Origin: Luteolibacter ambystomatis
GTDB taxonomy: Bacteria; Verrucomicrobiota; Verrucomicrobiia; Verrucomicrobiales; Akkermansiaceae
Reading direction: 5' to 3'
DNA: 64,000 bases
Assembly: GCF_018137965.1 (NCBI RefSeq)
Contig: NZ_CP073100.1
Coordinates: forward strand, 2,232,001 to 2,296,000
Part shown: in pieces, positions 35,525 to 44,438 of the stretch
How the letters are laid out: every line of letters starts with the position of its first letter
Position numbering within the stretch: position 1 is the stretch's first letter
Program-made: the position numbers and the translations under genes
The notes under the pieces: generated by a model
Told to the model about the DNA's origin: nothing
The model's input: the letters and a program-made list of their open reading frames with translations, nothing else
Database searches by the model: none

Positions 35525-35605
35525 ACACGAAACGATTGGACAAAGTCCGCCGCTGGACAACAAAGAATCCCGCGCCGCCACCTCCGGGACGGCGGCGATT
35601 TCCTC

Positions 35606-36460
35606 ATGAGCAGTATTTTGCAGAAAGTGGCACCGATCGGCGAAGCCCGCGATCGGGAGATGTTGAAAAGCGCCTCCGCACACGTGTACCGCGACACCCC
35701 GCAGGGTGAGTTGACTGCCTATGTCTTTTCCCCGCCCGAGGGGCTGGAGACGCCGCGCTCGCGGCCGGTGATCCTTTTCTTCCATGGCGGCCTCTGGGAA
35801 TCGCCCACGGTGACACAGTTCATCCCCCATTGCCTCCACTTCGCCAGCCGCGGTGCCGTGACCATCGCGGTGGAAACCCGCACCTCCTCCAAACACGCCA
35901 CCAGCCCCGTCGAGGCCATGGAGGATGCCCGCGAGGCCGTACGCTGGGTCCGCCGGAATGCCAGCCTGCTCACCATCGATCCGGACCAAGTCACCCTCAG
36001 CGGCACCGCCGGTGGCGCCTGGCTCGCCCTGCTCTGCACGCTGCCGAAGGACAAGGAAATGCCTTCCCCGGATGGCGTGAGCTGCCGTCCGCAGGCGGTG
36101 GCCCTTTTCAGCGCGCTGCTCAATACCGCTCCGAAGTCTGCCGCCGCCGCGAAGTTCCCGGACAGCCGTACCGCGAAACGTCTCAGCCCGATGGCCCTCG
36201 TGCGCCGCAAGCTGCCGCCGATGATTCTCTTCCACGGCAAGAACGACCGCATCACCCCCATTGACGAGGCCCGTAAGTTCTCCCGCCGCCTCTACTGGCG
36301 CGGCGTGAAGTGCGAGCTGGTGGATTACGACCGCGCCGAGCACAGCTTCTTCAACTTCAACGTGAGCGAGATGTACTTCGAGCTCACCACCAGCGCCATG
36401 GACCGCTTCCTCACCGAACGCGGCCTGCTCCAACCGCCGCCCGAGCCGGTGGTGGTGTGA
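35606..36460 (+). CDS. Alpha/beta hydrolase fold protein with Thr at the nucleophile position
   Basis: 284 residues from the ATG at 35606, no signal peptide. It is like the esterase/lipase 'hormone-sensitive' branch: FFHGGLW oxyanion motif, a helix after TSPVEAMEDAREAVRWVRR, C-terminal acid in FHGKNDRITP and His in RAEHSFFNF. The nucleophile elbow, expected as G-x-S-A-G-G, reads SGTAGGAW, placing Thr134 where the Ser should be. The enzyme may use Thr, be inactive, or have a non-hydrolytic role. A Pro-rich tail ends the protein. It is followed by palindrome B2. Confidence 0.82.
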   Translation: MSSILQKVAPIGEARDREMLKSASAHVYRDTPQGELTAYVFSPPEGLETPRSRPVILFFHGGLWESPTVTQFIPHCLHFASRGAVTIAVETRTSSKHATSPVEAMEDAREAVRWVRRNASLLTIDPDQVTLSGTAGGAWLALLCTLPKDKEMPSPDGVSCRPQAVALFSALLNTAPKSAAAAKFPDSRTAKRLSPMALVRRKLPPMILFHGKNDRITPIDEARKFSRRLYWRGVKCELVDYDRAEHSFFNFNVSEMYFELTTSAMDRFLTERGLLQPPPEPVVV

Positions 36461-36465
36461 GCCGA

Positions 36466-36576
36466 TGTAGTCGGAAGCTCCGCTTTCGATTGGTTTCCGG
36501 CAGCTTCGTTGGCGAGGTCGGCCAAGCCGGGCGATTCCCAACCCCAAAGAGGGAAAGCGGAGCTCCCCCCTTACAT
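36466..36576. repeat. Palindrome family B, copy B2
   Basis: TGTAGTCGGAAGCTCCGCTTT at the left and AAAGCGGAGCT...TTACA at the right, with a CGGCAGCTTCGTTGGCGAGG centre matching B1 and B3. It lies between two plus-strand genes, 6 bases after the hydrolase stop. Confidence 0.82.
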
Positions 36577-36618
36577 TTTTCCGCACGGCATTCTGCGGAA
36601 CCATCGTATCATCCCGGC

Positions 36619-37845
36619 ATGAACCGCCGTGACTTCCTCTGGACCACCGTACTCACCGGCTCCACCCCTCTGATCGCCCGTGCTGCGGAGGAAGCGCCCG
36701 TCCCGGCTCCGACTGTTCCGGAAGGCCCCCTCCCCGGACTTCCCACTGTCACCTCCATCACGCCGGACTCCGTCGCCATCGTCTGGAGCGTGAAAGGCCC
36801 ATGCACCGGCTATGTCGAATACGGCAATACTCCGGAACTCGGAAAAACCGCCTACGGTTCCCAGGACGGCCTGCGGACCTTCGATGCCGCGGTTATCGCC
36901 ATCCGTCTGCCGGACCTGAAACCGGGAGATCGCATCTACTACCGCACCGTCACGGCACCCATCCAATTCCCGAACCACTACAAAATCACCCGCGGCGCGG
37001 CGGTCGCCTCTCCGATTTTCGATTTCGGCATGCCCGGCCCCGCCACCGAGGCCCGCATCGCGATCTGGAACGACATCCACCAGCAAGCCCCCACCATCGA
37101 GGCGCTGGGCAAGGCCACACTGGCCTTCGGTCCCGATCTCATCGTGCTCAATGGCGATCTGGTGCAGGATCAGTTCAACAAGGAGCAGGATTTCACCGGA
37201 GCCCTCCTCAGCCTCGATAGCGGCCGCGATGCATGGTCGCGCCGCCCGATCGCCTTTGTCCGTGGCAATCACGATGCCCGCGGCTCCATTGCCCGCGATC
37301 TCAACCGCTTCGCCCCGCGTCCGCATGCCTATGGCTACCTCGGTCTGCTGAGGGTCGGGCCGGTGGGCGTCCTCATGCTGGATACGGGCGATGACAAGGA
37401 AGGCCCCGGCATCTATGGCGACATGGGCGACTTCGCCGCCTACCGCGAGAACCAGCGCGAGTGGCTCGAAAAAGCCGTCGCCGATCCACGCTTCGCCTCC
37501 GCTCCCTTCCGCCTGCTGTTCTGCCACATCCCGCTGCGCTGGAAGGAGCCGGAGAGCAAGGGCGCATGGTGCTCCGATGGCGATGCCCGCTGGTCCCCCC
37601 TGCTGGCGAAGGCGCGCATCCACGCCGTGATCTCCGGCCACACCCACCAGTTCTGGCACAGCCCGCCCACCGGGGACCGGCCCTACCACCAGATCGTTTC
37701 CGGTGGCCCGGAAACCACCTCCACCAAGTGGTCCCCCACCCCCGCCTGCTTGGTGAAAATCGAGGCCAATGCGAACACCCTCACCCTCAAGGTCACCGAA
37801 GCCCTCTCCGGCACCGAGCATTTGCAGTTGGAGCTGAAAGCGTAG
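36619..37845 (+). CDS. Exported purple-acid-phosphatase-like metallophosphoesterase
   Basis: 408 residues. The N-terminus MNRRDFLWTTVLTGSTPLIA resembles a Tat signal (RRDFL). A fibronectin-III-like domain typical of purple acid phosphatases follows (SITPDSVAIVWSVKGPCTGY; LPDLKPGDRIYYRT). The catalytic domain has the metal ligands in IWNDIHQ, NGDLVQD, RGNHDAR, LFCHIPLRW and ISGHTHQFW. It would hydrolyse phosphate monoesters or phosphodiesters outside the cytoplasm, with twin-arginine export of a folded metalloenzyme. The DxH of the first motif is NDIH, as in many relatives. No phosphate-responsive site is recognised. Confidence 0.85.
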   Translation: MNRRDFLWTTVLTGSTPLIARAAEEAPVPAPTVPEGPLPGLPTVTSITPDSVAIVWSVKGPCTGYVEYGNTPELGKTAYGSQDGLRTFDAAVIAIRLPDLKPGDRIYYRTVTAPIQFPNHYKITRGAAVASPIFDFGMPGPATEARIAIWNDIHQQAPTIEALGKATLAFGPDLIVLNGDLVQDQFNKEQDFTGALLSLDSGRDAWSRRPIAFVRGNHDARGSIARDLNRFAPRPHAYGYLGLLRVGPVGVLMLDTGDDKEGPGIYGDMGDFAAYRENQREWLEKAVADPRFASAPFRLLFCHIPLRWKEPESKGAWCSDGDARWSPLLAKARIHAVISGHTHQFWHSPPTGDRPYHQIVSGGPETTSTKWSPTPACLVKIEANANTLTLKVTEALSGTEHLQLELKA

Positions 37846-38096
37846 CAGGAAGGTAGGAACGCCTCGCCGGGATGTCCCTACCTGCCCCATTCCGTGAATT
37901 TCCCGCCCCTTTGACCGAAAACCGCACGGATCACCCCGGGTTCGGTCAAACGCCCCTCTATTACTGCTTGGCAATTCGCCCGGCTTGAAGTTCATTTCCC
38001 GGCCCCGGATCGGGGTAACGATTCTCCGTTCCGGGGCCACTCATTGAGATGCAATCGCCGCATGGCGCGGCGCTTGCTGTTCATTAGGCCGAAACG
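37846..38096 (+). other. Intergenic region upstream of gltB
   Basis: About 250 bases with no gene. It holds a weak hairpin close to the phosphoesterase stop (AGGTAG at about 37851 with CTACCT at about 37877) and the long-spaced inverted repeat described separately at 37909-37949. A GC-rich leader precedes the ATG at 38097. No riboswitch is recognised. Confidence 0.4.
37909..37949. promoter_or_regulatory. Long-spaced inverted repeat upstream of gltB
   Basis: TTTGACCGAA at 37909-37918 and its perfect complement TTCGGTCAAA at 37940-37949, 21 bases apart and about 150 bases before gltB. The centre-to-centre distance is 31 bp, about three helical turns, which suits a pair of bound dimers or a looping operator. 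The absence of a U-tract makes a terminator less likely. Confidence 0.4.
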
Positions 38097-41000
38097 ATGA
38101 ATCCGTTCTACCATACGAGCACGCCGCTGGTGCCAGGATCCCTGCACCAGCTTTCCCAAGAGCACGACAACTGCGGCATGGGCGCCATCGCCCACCTGAA
38201 GGGAAAACGTTCGTATCAGGTGCTCGATTACGCCCTGACCTCCGTCTGCTGCATGACCCACCGCGGTGCGGTCGATGCGGACATGAAGACCGGTGACGGC
38301 TCCGGCGTGCTCACCCAGATCCCCTTCCCGCTCTTCCGCAAGGCCGCCGCCAAGCTCGGCCACACGCTCGAAAACGACGCCGATCTGGCCGTCGGCGTGT
38401 TTTTCTTCCCCTTCGGCAATGCCAAGGTCATCGATCAGATCAAGTCGATCGCCAAGGACGTGCTGTCCAAGCGCGGCATCGCCCTCATCGGCTGGCGTGA
38501 AGTGCCGGTGGATGTGGATGCACTCGGCAAGGTCGCCGCGAACAGCCGTCCGCAGGTCGAGCACCTCCTGATGCTCAAGCCCGCCGCGTGGGATTCCGAT
38601 ACCTTCGAGCGCCAGCTTTACCTCACCCGCCGCGAGATCGAGCGCCTCACCAAGGAGATCGCGAACTTCTACATGCCGTCCTTCTCCAGCCGCCTGCTGT
38701 CCTACAAGGCGCTGGCGATGCCGGCCGCGCTGCGCGGTTTCTACCTGGACCTGCAGGACTCGGACTACGAGGTCGCCATCTCGCTCTACCACCAGCGCTT
38801 CTCCACCAACACCTTCCCCGCCTGGCCGCTCGGACAACCGTTCCGCATGATGTGCCACAACGGCGAGATCAACACCGTGGAGGGCAACCGCCACTGGATG
38901 ACCTCGCGCGAGGAGTTCTTCGTCTCCCCGGTCTGGGGTGATGAGATCGATCTGGTGAAGGACCTGATCCGCCACGGCGAGTCCGACTCCGCCTCACTCG
39001 ACCACGCGCTGGAACTGCTCGTCCTCTCCGGTCGCTCGCTGGAGCACGCCATGTGCATGCTCGTGCCGCCCGCCTATCGGAATGACGAGGAGATCTCGGA
39101 CGACCTCCGCGCCTTCTACCAGTACAACCGCTCCTTCTCGGAGCCGTGGGACGGTCCGGCCGGTCTCGTCTATACGGATGGCACCAAGCTCTGCGCGTCG
39201 CTCGACCGCAACGGCCTGCGCCCGTCCCGCTACAAGCTCACCGAGGACGGCATCCTCTACATCGGCTCGGAAGCCGGAGCCGTCGTCATCGAGGACTCCA
39301 CCGTCGTCCGCAAGGGCCGCCTCGGCCCGGGCCAGATGCTTTCCGCGAACACCGTGACCGGTGAGCTGAAGTACGACCGCAAGATCAAGGAGGAGCTCGC
39401 CCAGCAGAAGCCCTACCGCCGCTGGATCGATGAGAACCGCCTCGAGCTCCGCAAGTTCGTCTCGCCGGACGCGCACGCGCCGGACGTGGACTACTCCGCC
39501 CAGGAGCTGTCCCGCCAGCAGGTCGCCCACGGCGTCACGCAGGAGGACCTCGACATGGTCTTCCCGCCGATGATGAAGGGCGCGCAGGAGGCCGTCTTCT
39601 CGATGGGTGATGACATTCCGTTGGCCGTGCTCTCGCACTACCCGCGCCTGCTCTACACCTACTTCAAGCAGCTCTTCGCCCAGGTCACCAACCCGCCGAT
39701 CGACCCGATCCGCGAGTGGGCCGTGATGTCGCTCTCCGCCGGCCTCGGACCGGAGCGCAACCTCCTCGATGAAACGCCGGAGCACTGCCGCATCATCAAT
39801 CTCGAATCCGCCATCCTCCTCGAGCACGAGCTGGAGAAGGTGAAGCAGCTCGGCATGCACGGCTTCCCCGCCACCACGATCGACATGACGTGGGACGTGA
39901 AGGAAGGTGCCGCCGGTCTCAAGGCCCGCCTTGATGCGCTCTGCACCGAGGTCGAGAACGCCGTCGACCACGGCTACAACATCCTCGTCCTTTCCGACCG
40001 CGGCACGTCCTCGTCCCGCGTCGCCATCCCGACCATCCTCGCGATCGGCACCGTCCACCACCACCTCACCCGCGTCCGCAAGCGCATGCGCGCCTCCATC
40101 GTCGCGGAGACTGGTGAAGCGCGGGACGTGCATCAGGTCGCTTGCTGCTTCGGCTTCGGAGCCACCGCCGTGTGTCCGTATCTCGGCTACTCCACCGTGC
40201 GCAACCTGGTCCACCAGGAAGCCGCCAAGGGCAAGGCCGAGATCAGCGTGGACAAGGCGATGTCCAACTACCGCAAGGCGCTTGAAAAGGGCCTGCTCAA
40301 GATCATGTCCAAGATGGGCATCAGCGTGCTGAACTCCTATCAGGGTGCGCAGATCTTCGAAGCGGTCGGCATCGGCAAGGACGTCATCGCGTTCTCCTTC
40401 ACCGGCGTGTCGTCGAAGATCGGCGGTATCAGCTTCGAGCAGATCGCGGAAGAATCGCTGGTGCGCCACCGCGCCGCCTTCGAGACCACCGTCGCCCCGG
40501 GCGAAACGCTCAACCTCGGCGACCCGGGCTACAACCGCTACCGCAAGTCCGGCGAGCGCCACGCGCTGACCACCGAGGTCATCAAGAACTTCCACACCTT
40601 CGTGAAGACCGGCAAGCACGAGGACTACGACGACTACGTCAAGGTCACGCTCGAAAGCTCGCCCGTCGCCATCAAGGACCTCATCGAGTTTGTCCCGGCC
40701 AAGTCCGGCGCGATCCCGATCGAGGAAGTCGAGTCCATCGAGGAGATCCGCAAGCGCTTCACCACCGCGGCCATGTCGCTGGGCGCGCTGTCCCCGGAAG
40801 CCCACGAGACCCTCGCCATCGCGATGAATCGCATCGGCGGCAAGTCGGACTCCGGCGAGGGCGGCGAGGACCCGGTGCGCTACAAGCCGTATCCGAACGG
40901 CGACTTCGCCCGCTCCTACATCAAGCAGATCGCCTCCGGCCGCTTCGGCGTCTCCGCCTACTACCTCGTCAATGCGGACGAGCTGGAGATCAAGATGGCC

Positions 41001-42767
41001 CAGGGCGCGAAGCCCGGCGAGGGCGGCCAGCTCCCCGGCCACAAGGTCAATGCGCTCATCGCCCGCCTGCGCAACACGCAGCCCGGCGTGCAGCTCATCT
41101 CGCCGCCGCCGCACCACGATATTTATAGTATCGAGGACCTCGCGCAGCTCATCCACGACCTCAAGGAAGTCAACCCGCGCGCCCGCATCACCGTGAAGCT
41201 CGTCGCCGAGTCCGGCGTGGGCACCGTGGCCGCAGGCGTGGCGAAAGCCTCCGCGGACAACATCCTCATCTCCGGCCATGAAGGTGGCACCGGCGCATCG
41301 CCGCTGTCCTCCACCAAGCACGCCGGTTCCTCATGGGAGCTCGGCCTTGCCGAAGCCCAGCAGACGCTGCTCATCAACAACCTCCGCAACCGCGTGACGG
41401 TCCGCACCGATGGCGGCCTGCGCACCGGCCGCGATGTGGTGATCGCCGCCGCGCTCGGTGCGGAGCAGTTCAACTTCGGCACCATCGCCATGGTCGCCAT
41501 GGGCTGCGTCTACGTCCGCAAGTGCCACCTGAACAACTGCCCGGTCGGCATCGCCACCACCGATCCGAAGTTCCGCGCCAAGTTCAAGGGCACTCCGGAA
41601 ATGGTCATCAACTTCTTCAACGGCGTGTCCGAGGAAGTCCGCGAGATCATGGCCTCCATCGGCGTCCGCACGCTGGACGAGATGATCGGCCGCCCGGAAT
41701 ACCTCAAGCAGCGCCACGTTCCGGATCATCCGAAGGCGAACGCGCTCGACCTCGCACCGATCCTCAAGGACGTGATCCCCACCCTCGCGGAAGCCACCGG
41801 CGTCCCCGCGGACACCATCGCCCGCATCCGCACCCAGGAGCGCAACGACGGCATCTCCAAGAAGTCGCTCGATATCCAGATCCTCTCCGATCTGGTCAAG
41901 GCCATCTCCGGCAACGCCCTCTCCGATGCTCCCGAATACGGCGCCACCGCCGTGTCCGATGAAATCGGCAGGGCCCTGCTCGTGCTCCCGGACCGTGCGG
42001 GCGTGAAGCTCGAGTATGATGTGGTCAACACCGACCGCAACATCGCCACCCGCCTCAGCGGCCGCATCGCGGAAGCCTACGGCGACCGCGGCCTGCCCGC
42101 CGGATCGATCCACATCACCTGCCGCGGCACCGCCGGCCAGTCCTTCGGCTGCTTCCTCGTCCGCGGGGTGAAGCTGGAGCTCATCGGCGAGGCCAACGAC
42201 TACGTCGGCAAGGGCATGGCGGACGGCGAGATCGTCATCCGCGTCGCCGATGACGCGAACTTCGAAGCCGCCACCAACACCATCGCGGGCAACACCTGCT
42301 TCTACGGTGCCACCGGTGGCCGTGCGTTCATCAACGGTCGTGTCGGCGAGCGCTTCGGCGTCCGCAACTCCGGTGCCACCACCGTCATCGAAGGTTGCGG
42401 CGACCACGGCTGCGAATACATGACCAACGGCACCGTCGTCATCCTCGGCAAGACCGGCAAAAACTTCGGCGCGGGCATGTCCGGCGGTACGGCGTATGTC
42501 TATGACATCGACGACCGCTTCTACTCCCGCGTGAACTCCGAGATGGTCGTCGCCCTGCCGATGAAGCGCGAGGCCGACCTCGCCGAGCTCAAGAGCCTGA
42601 TCGAGCTGCACGCCGAGAAAACCGGCAGCCCGCGCGCCAAGGAGCTCCTCGCCGACTGGCAGAAGGCCGCCTCCAAGTTCGTCCGCGTCATCGCCAAGGA
42701 ACGCGCCGCGCTTGAAGAAGCCGAAGAAAAGCACGAAGCCGCCTCCATCCCGGCGGTGGCGAAGTAA
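38097..42767 (+). CDS. gltB: Glutamate synthase large subunit (GOGAT)
   Basis: 1556 residues. Makes two glutamates from glutamine and 2-oxoglutarate and so drives ammonium assimilation. The N-terminal glutaminase domain begins at the conserved nucleophile Cys26 (HDNCGMGAIA) after a short propeptide that is normally removed. Also seen: FSTNTFPAWPLGQPFRMMCHNGEINT; the FMN-binding synthase domain with the 3Fe-4S cysteines CVYVRKCHLNNCPVG; GGLRTGRDVVIAAALGAE; and the C-terminal GXGXG helix domain (GCGDHGCEYMTNG; GKNFGAGMSGG). No gltD follows, so electrons may come from ferredoxin or from a small subunit encoded elsewhere. Transcription ends at the hairpin 42798-42834. Confidence 0.96.
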   Translation: MNPFYHTSTPLVPGSLHQLSQEHDNCGMGAIAHLKGKRSYQVLDYALTSVCCMTHRGAVDADMKTGDGSGVLTQIPFPLFRKAAAKLGHTLENDADLAVGVFFFPFGNAKVIDQIKSIAKDVLSKRGIALIGWREVPVDVDALGKVAANSRPQVEHLLMLKPAAWDSDTFERQLYLTRREIERLTKEIANFYMPSFSSRLLSYKALAMPAALRGFYLDLQDSDYEVAISLYHQRFSTNTFPAWPLGQPFRMMCHNGEINTVEGNRHWMTSREEFFVSPVWGDEIDLVKDLIRHGESDSASLDHALELLVLSGRSLEHAMCMLVPPAYRNDEEISDDLRAFYQYNRSFSEPWDGPAGLVYTDGTKLCASLDRNGLRPSRYKLTEDGILYIGSEAGAVVIEDSTVVRKGRLGPGQMLSANTVTGELKYDRKIKEELAQQKPYRRWIDENRLELRKFVSPDAHAPDVDYSAQELSRQQVAHGVTQEDLDMVFPPMMKGAQEAVFSMGDDIPLAVLSHYPRLLYTYFKQLFAQVTNPPIDPIREWAVMSLSAGLGPERNLLDETPEHCRIINLESAILLEHELEKVKQLGMHGFPATTIDMTWDVKEGAAGLKARLDALCTEVENAVDHGYNILVLSDRGTSSSRVAIPTILAIGTVHHHLTRVRKRMRASIVAETGEARDVHQVACCFGFGATAVCPYLGYSTVRNLVHQEAAKGKAEISVDKAMSNYRKALEKGLLKIMSKMGISVLNSYQGAQIFEAVGIGKDVIAFSFTGVSSKIGGISFEQIAEESLVRHRAAFETTVAPGETLNLGDPGYNRYRKSGERHALTTEVIKNFHTFVKTGKHEDYDDYVKVTLESSPVAIKDLIEFVPAKSGAIPIEEVESIEEIRKRFTTAAMSLGALSPEAHETLAIAMNRIGGKSDSGEGGEDPVRYKPYPNGDFARSYIKQIASGRFGVSAYYLVNADELEIKMAQGAKPGEGGQLPGHKVNALIARLRNTQPGVQLISPPPHHDIYSIEDLAQLIHDLKEVNPRARITVKLVAESGVGTVAAGVAKASADNILISGHEGGTGASPLSSTKHAGSSWELGLAEAQQTLLINNLRNRVTVRTDGGLRTGRDVVIAAALGAEQFNFGTIAMVAMGCVYVRKCHLNNCPVGIATTDPKFRAKFKGTPEMVINFFNGVSEEVREIMASIGVRTLDEMIGRPEYLKQRHVPDHPKANALDLAPILKDVIPTLAEATGVPADTIARIRTQERNDGISKKSLDIQILSDLVKAISGNALSDAPEYGATAVSDEIGRALLVLPDRAGVKLEYDVVNTDRNIATRLSGRIAEAYGDRGLPAGSIHITCRGTAGQSFGCFLVRGVKLELIGEANDYVGKGMADGEIVIRVADDANFEAATNTIAGNTCFYGATGGRAFINGRVGERFGVRNSGATTVIEGCGDHGCEYMTNGTVVILGKTGKNFGAGMSGGTAYVYDIDDRFYSRVNSEMVVALPMKREADLAELKSLIELHAEKTGSPRAKELLADWQKAASKFVRVIAKERAALEEAEEKHEAASIPAVAK

Positions 42768-42797
42768 ACGCTTCTTCGATCAACACCTCATCCGAAC

Positions 42798-42834
42798 AAA
42801 CATGGCGGCCTCTACAGGCCGCCATGTTTGTTTC
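42798..42834 (+). terminator. Rho-independent terminator of gltB
   Basis: Perfect 14-bp stem AAACATGGCGGCCT / AGGCCGCCATGTTT with the loop CTAC, followed by GTTTCTT, 30 bases after the gltB stop. It also lies just beyond the convergent SDR stop (42885), so it may serve both. Confidence 0.85.
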
Positions 42835-42884
42835 TTGGCTGCCACAGCCTGCCGCGGGACGCGACAGCCACGGTCACAGGCCGC

Positions 42885-43655
42885 TCAGTGGAGTCCACCC
42901 GCGATGTAGAACAACTCCCCTGTCACCCACGACGAATCATCGGAGGCCAGGAACACCGCCGCGCTGCCGATGTCATCCGGACGACCGATGCGGCCCAGCG
43001 GCGAGATCGTTTCCAGATGCTTGCGGAATTCGCTCTCATCCGCGGTGATGCCCGCGCTGCGCGTTCCTTCCGTATCCACCATGCCCGGATTGATCGCGTT
43101 CACACGGATGCCGCGCGCGCCGAGTTCCTTGGAAAGCACCCGGGTGATGGTGTCCACCGCGCCCTTGGTGCCGCTGTAAACGGAGGAGCCAGGAGGCGCG
43201 TAGGTGCTCACCACGGAGCTGATGTTGATCACGCTGCCACCGGTGGGATTGAACTGCTTCACCGCTTCTTTCGTGGTCAGCAGCAGGCCCAGGACGTTCA
43301 AGCCGAACTGTTGCTGGAACGATTCCGCCGTCACCTCCTCCAGCGGGGCCATCTGGTAGATGCCCGCGTTGTTCACCAGGATATCGATCGGACCATAGGC
43401 CGCCACGCTCTCCGCGATCAACCGGGTGATGTCCTCCTGCTTGGAAACGTCCGCCTGCACCGCGAGCGCCTTGCCGCCCGCGCCGGTGATCTCCGCCACC
43501 ACACGGTCCGCGCCATCACGGCTCGACGCGTAGTTCACGATGACGGACGCACCCTCCGCCGCCAAGAGACGGGCGATGGAGGCACCGATGCCCTTCGAGG
43601 CTCCGGTCACGATGGCATGCTTGCCGGCGAGTTTCTTGGAAATGGTCGTGCTCAT
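42885..43655 (-). CDS. SDR-family oxidoreductase (FabG/glucose-dehydrogenase type)
   Basis: 256 residues. Seen: TGASKGIGASIARLLAAEGA cofactor loop, NNAG, the catalytic triad in ISSVVST...YSGTKGAV, and a C-terminal SWVTGELFYIAGGLH. The NYASSRDGAD loop points to NADP. Its start is divergent from the TetR-type regulator at 43740 with an 84-base spacer containing a dyad, so its expression is probably controlled by that repressor, a common arrangement for xenobiotic- or stress-induced reductases. Confidence 0.9.
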   Translation of the reverse strand: MSTTISKKLAGKHAIVTGASKGIGASIARLLAAEGASVIVNYASSRDGADRVVAEITGAGGKALAVQADVSKQEDITRLIAESVAAYGPIDILVNNAGIYQMAPLEEVTAESFQQQFGLNVLGLLLTTKEAVKQFNPTGGSVINISSVVSTYAPPGSSVYSGTKGAVDTITRVLSKELGARGIRVNAINPGMVDTEGTRSAGITADESEFRKHLETISPLGRIGRPDDIGSAAVFLASDDSSWVTGELFYIAGGLH

Positions 43656-43672
43656 GTTTGGTTGGTTATTTT

Positions 43673-43688
43673 TGTAACGAACGATACA
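43673..43688. promoter_or_regulatory. Candidate TetR operator between divergent SDR and TetR genes
   Basis: TGTAACGA-ACGATACA, an 8+8 imperfect dyad (6 of 8 pairs), is centred in the 84-base divergent spacer. It contains the ACG-aACG-type core seen in many TetR-family operators. Confidence 0.45.
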
Positions 43689-43739
43689 GAACTAGCCGCT
43701 GGACTTCGCCCGGTCAAGGGGTATTTTTTACCGAAAGGT

Positions 43740-44348
43740 ATGAATCATCCCAAATCCCCCACCGGCATCGGTCGTCCGCGCGCATTCGACGCGGAGGAGG
43801 CGCTGGAAAAGGCCCTGCGTGTCTTTTGGGAAAAAGGCTACGAGGGCACCTCGATGAATGATCTCACCGCAGCCATGGGCATCAACCGCCCCAGCCTCTA
43901 CGCCGCCTTCGGCAACAAGGAGTCCCTGTTCCGCAAGGCGCTGGCCCGTTACACCGAAGGCCCGGCCGCCTACGTGAAGACCGCGCTCTCGCTGCCCACC
44001 GCTCGTCAAACCGCTGAGGCGCTGCTCCAAGGCGCGGTCGAGATGATGGCGAATCCGGATCACCCGCGCGGCTGCTTCGCCATCCAGAGCGCCCTGGCCT
44101 GCGGCGATGAGGCCGCTCCTGTCCGGGATGAACTCGTCTCCGCACGCTGCTCCACCCTGGTGGCCCTGGAAGACCGCTTCCAGCGGGCACAGAAAGCCGG
44201 AGAGTTCCCGAAAGGCACCGATCCCGCACGTCTCGCCCGCTACATCGCCACCGTCATGCAGGGCATGTCCGTGCAGGCCGCCAGCGGCACCACGGTGGAG
44301 GATCTGCGTGGCATCGCCGAGCAGGCCATGCTCGCCTGGCCTTCTTGA
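43740..44348 (+). CDS. TetR/AcrR-family transcriptional regulator
   Basis: 202 residues from the ATG at 43740. The N-terminal HTH of the TetR type is clear: GRPRAFDAEEALEKALRVFW, KGYEGTSMNDL, then GINRPSLYAAFGNKESLF. The C-terminal ligand domain contains HPRGCFAIQSALACGDEA, matching the TetR_C subgroup that usually controls a neighbouring SDR or reductase. It is divergent from the SDR at 42885 and upstream of another SDR (44439) on its own strand. Confidence 0.92.
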   Translation: MNHPKSPTGIGRPRAFDAEEALEKALRVFWEKGYEGTSMNDLTAAMGINRPSLYAAFGNKESLFRKALARYTEGPAAYVKTALSLPTARQTAEALLQGAVEMMANPDHPRGCFAIQSALACGDEAAPVRDELVSARCSTLVALEDRFQRAQKAGEFPKGTDPARLARYIATVMQGMSVQAASGTTVEDLRGIAEQAMLAWPS

Positions 44349-44438
44349 TCCATCTTCCCGGTTGCATCCGGCGCGAGCTTCGATTTGTTCGGTGCGAGCA
44401 CGTTTTCGTCCCGAACCGCCGTAGAAGTCCCCGCACCC

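Noticed and set aside
37950..37985. Sigma-54 promoter upstream of gltB (TTGGCAATTCGCCCGGCTTG)
   Set aside because: The spacing and the downstream GC element do not fit the GG-N10-GC rule, so the match is probably chance.
38994..41321. 775-codon open frame on the minus strand inside gltB
   Set aside because: It is the antisense shadow of a high-GC gene; its translation is Asp/Gly/Val/His-rich without domains, and gltB on the other strand is unambiguous.
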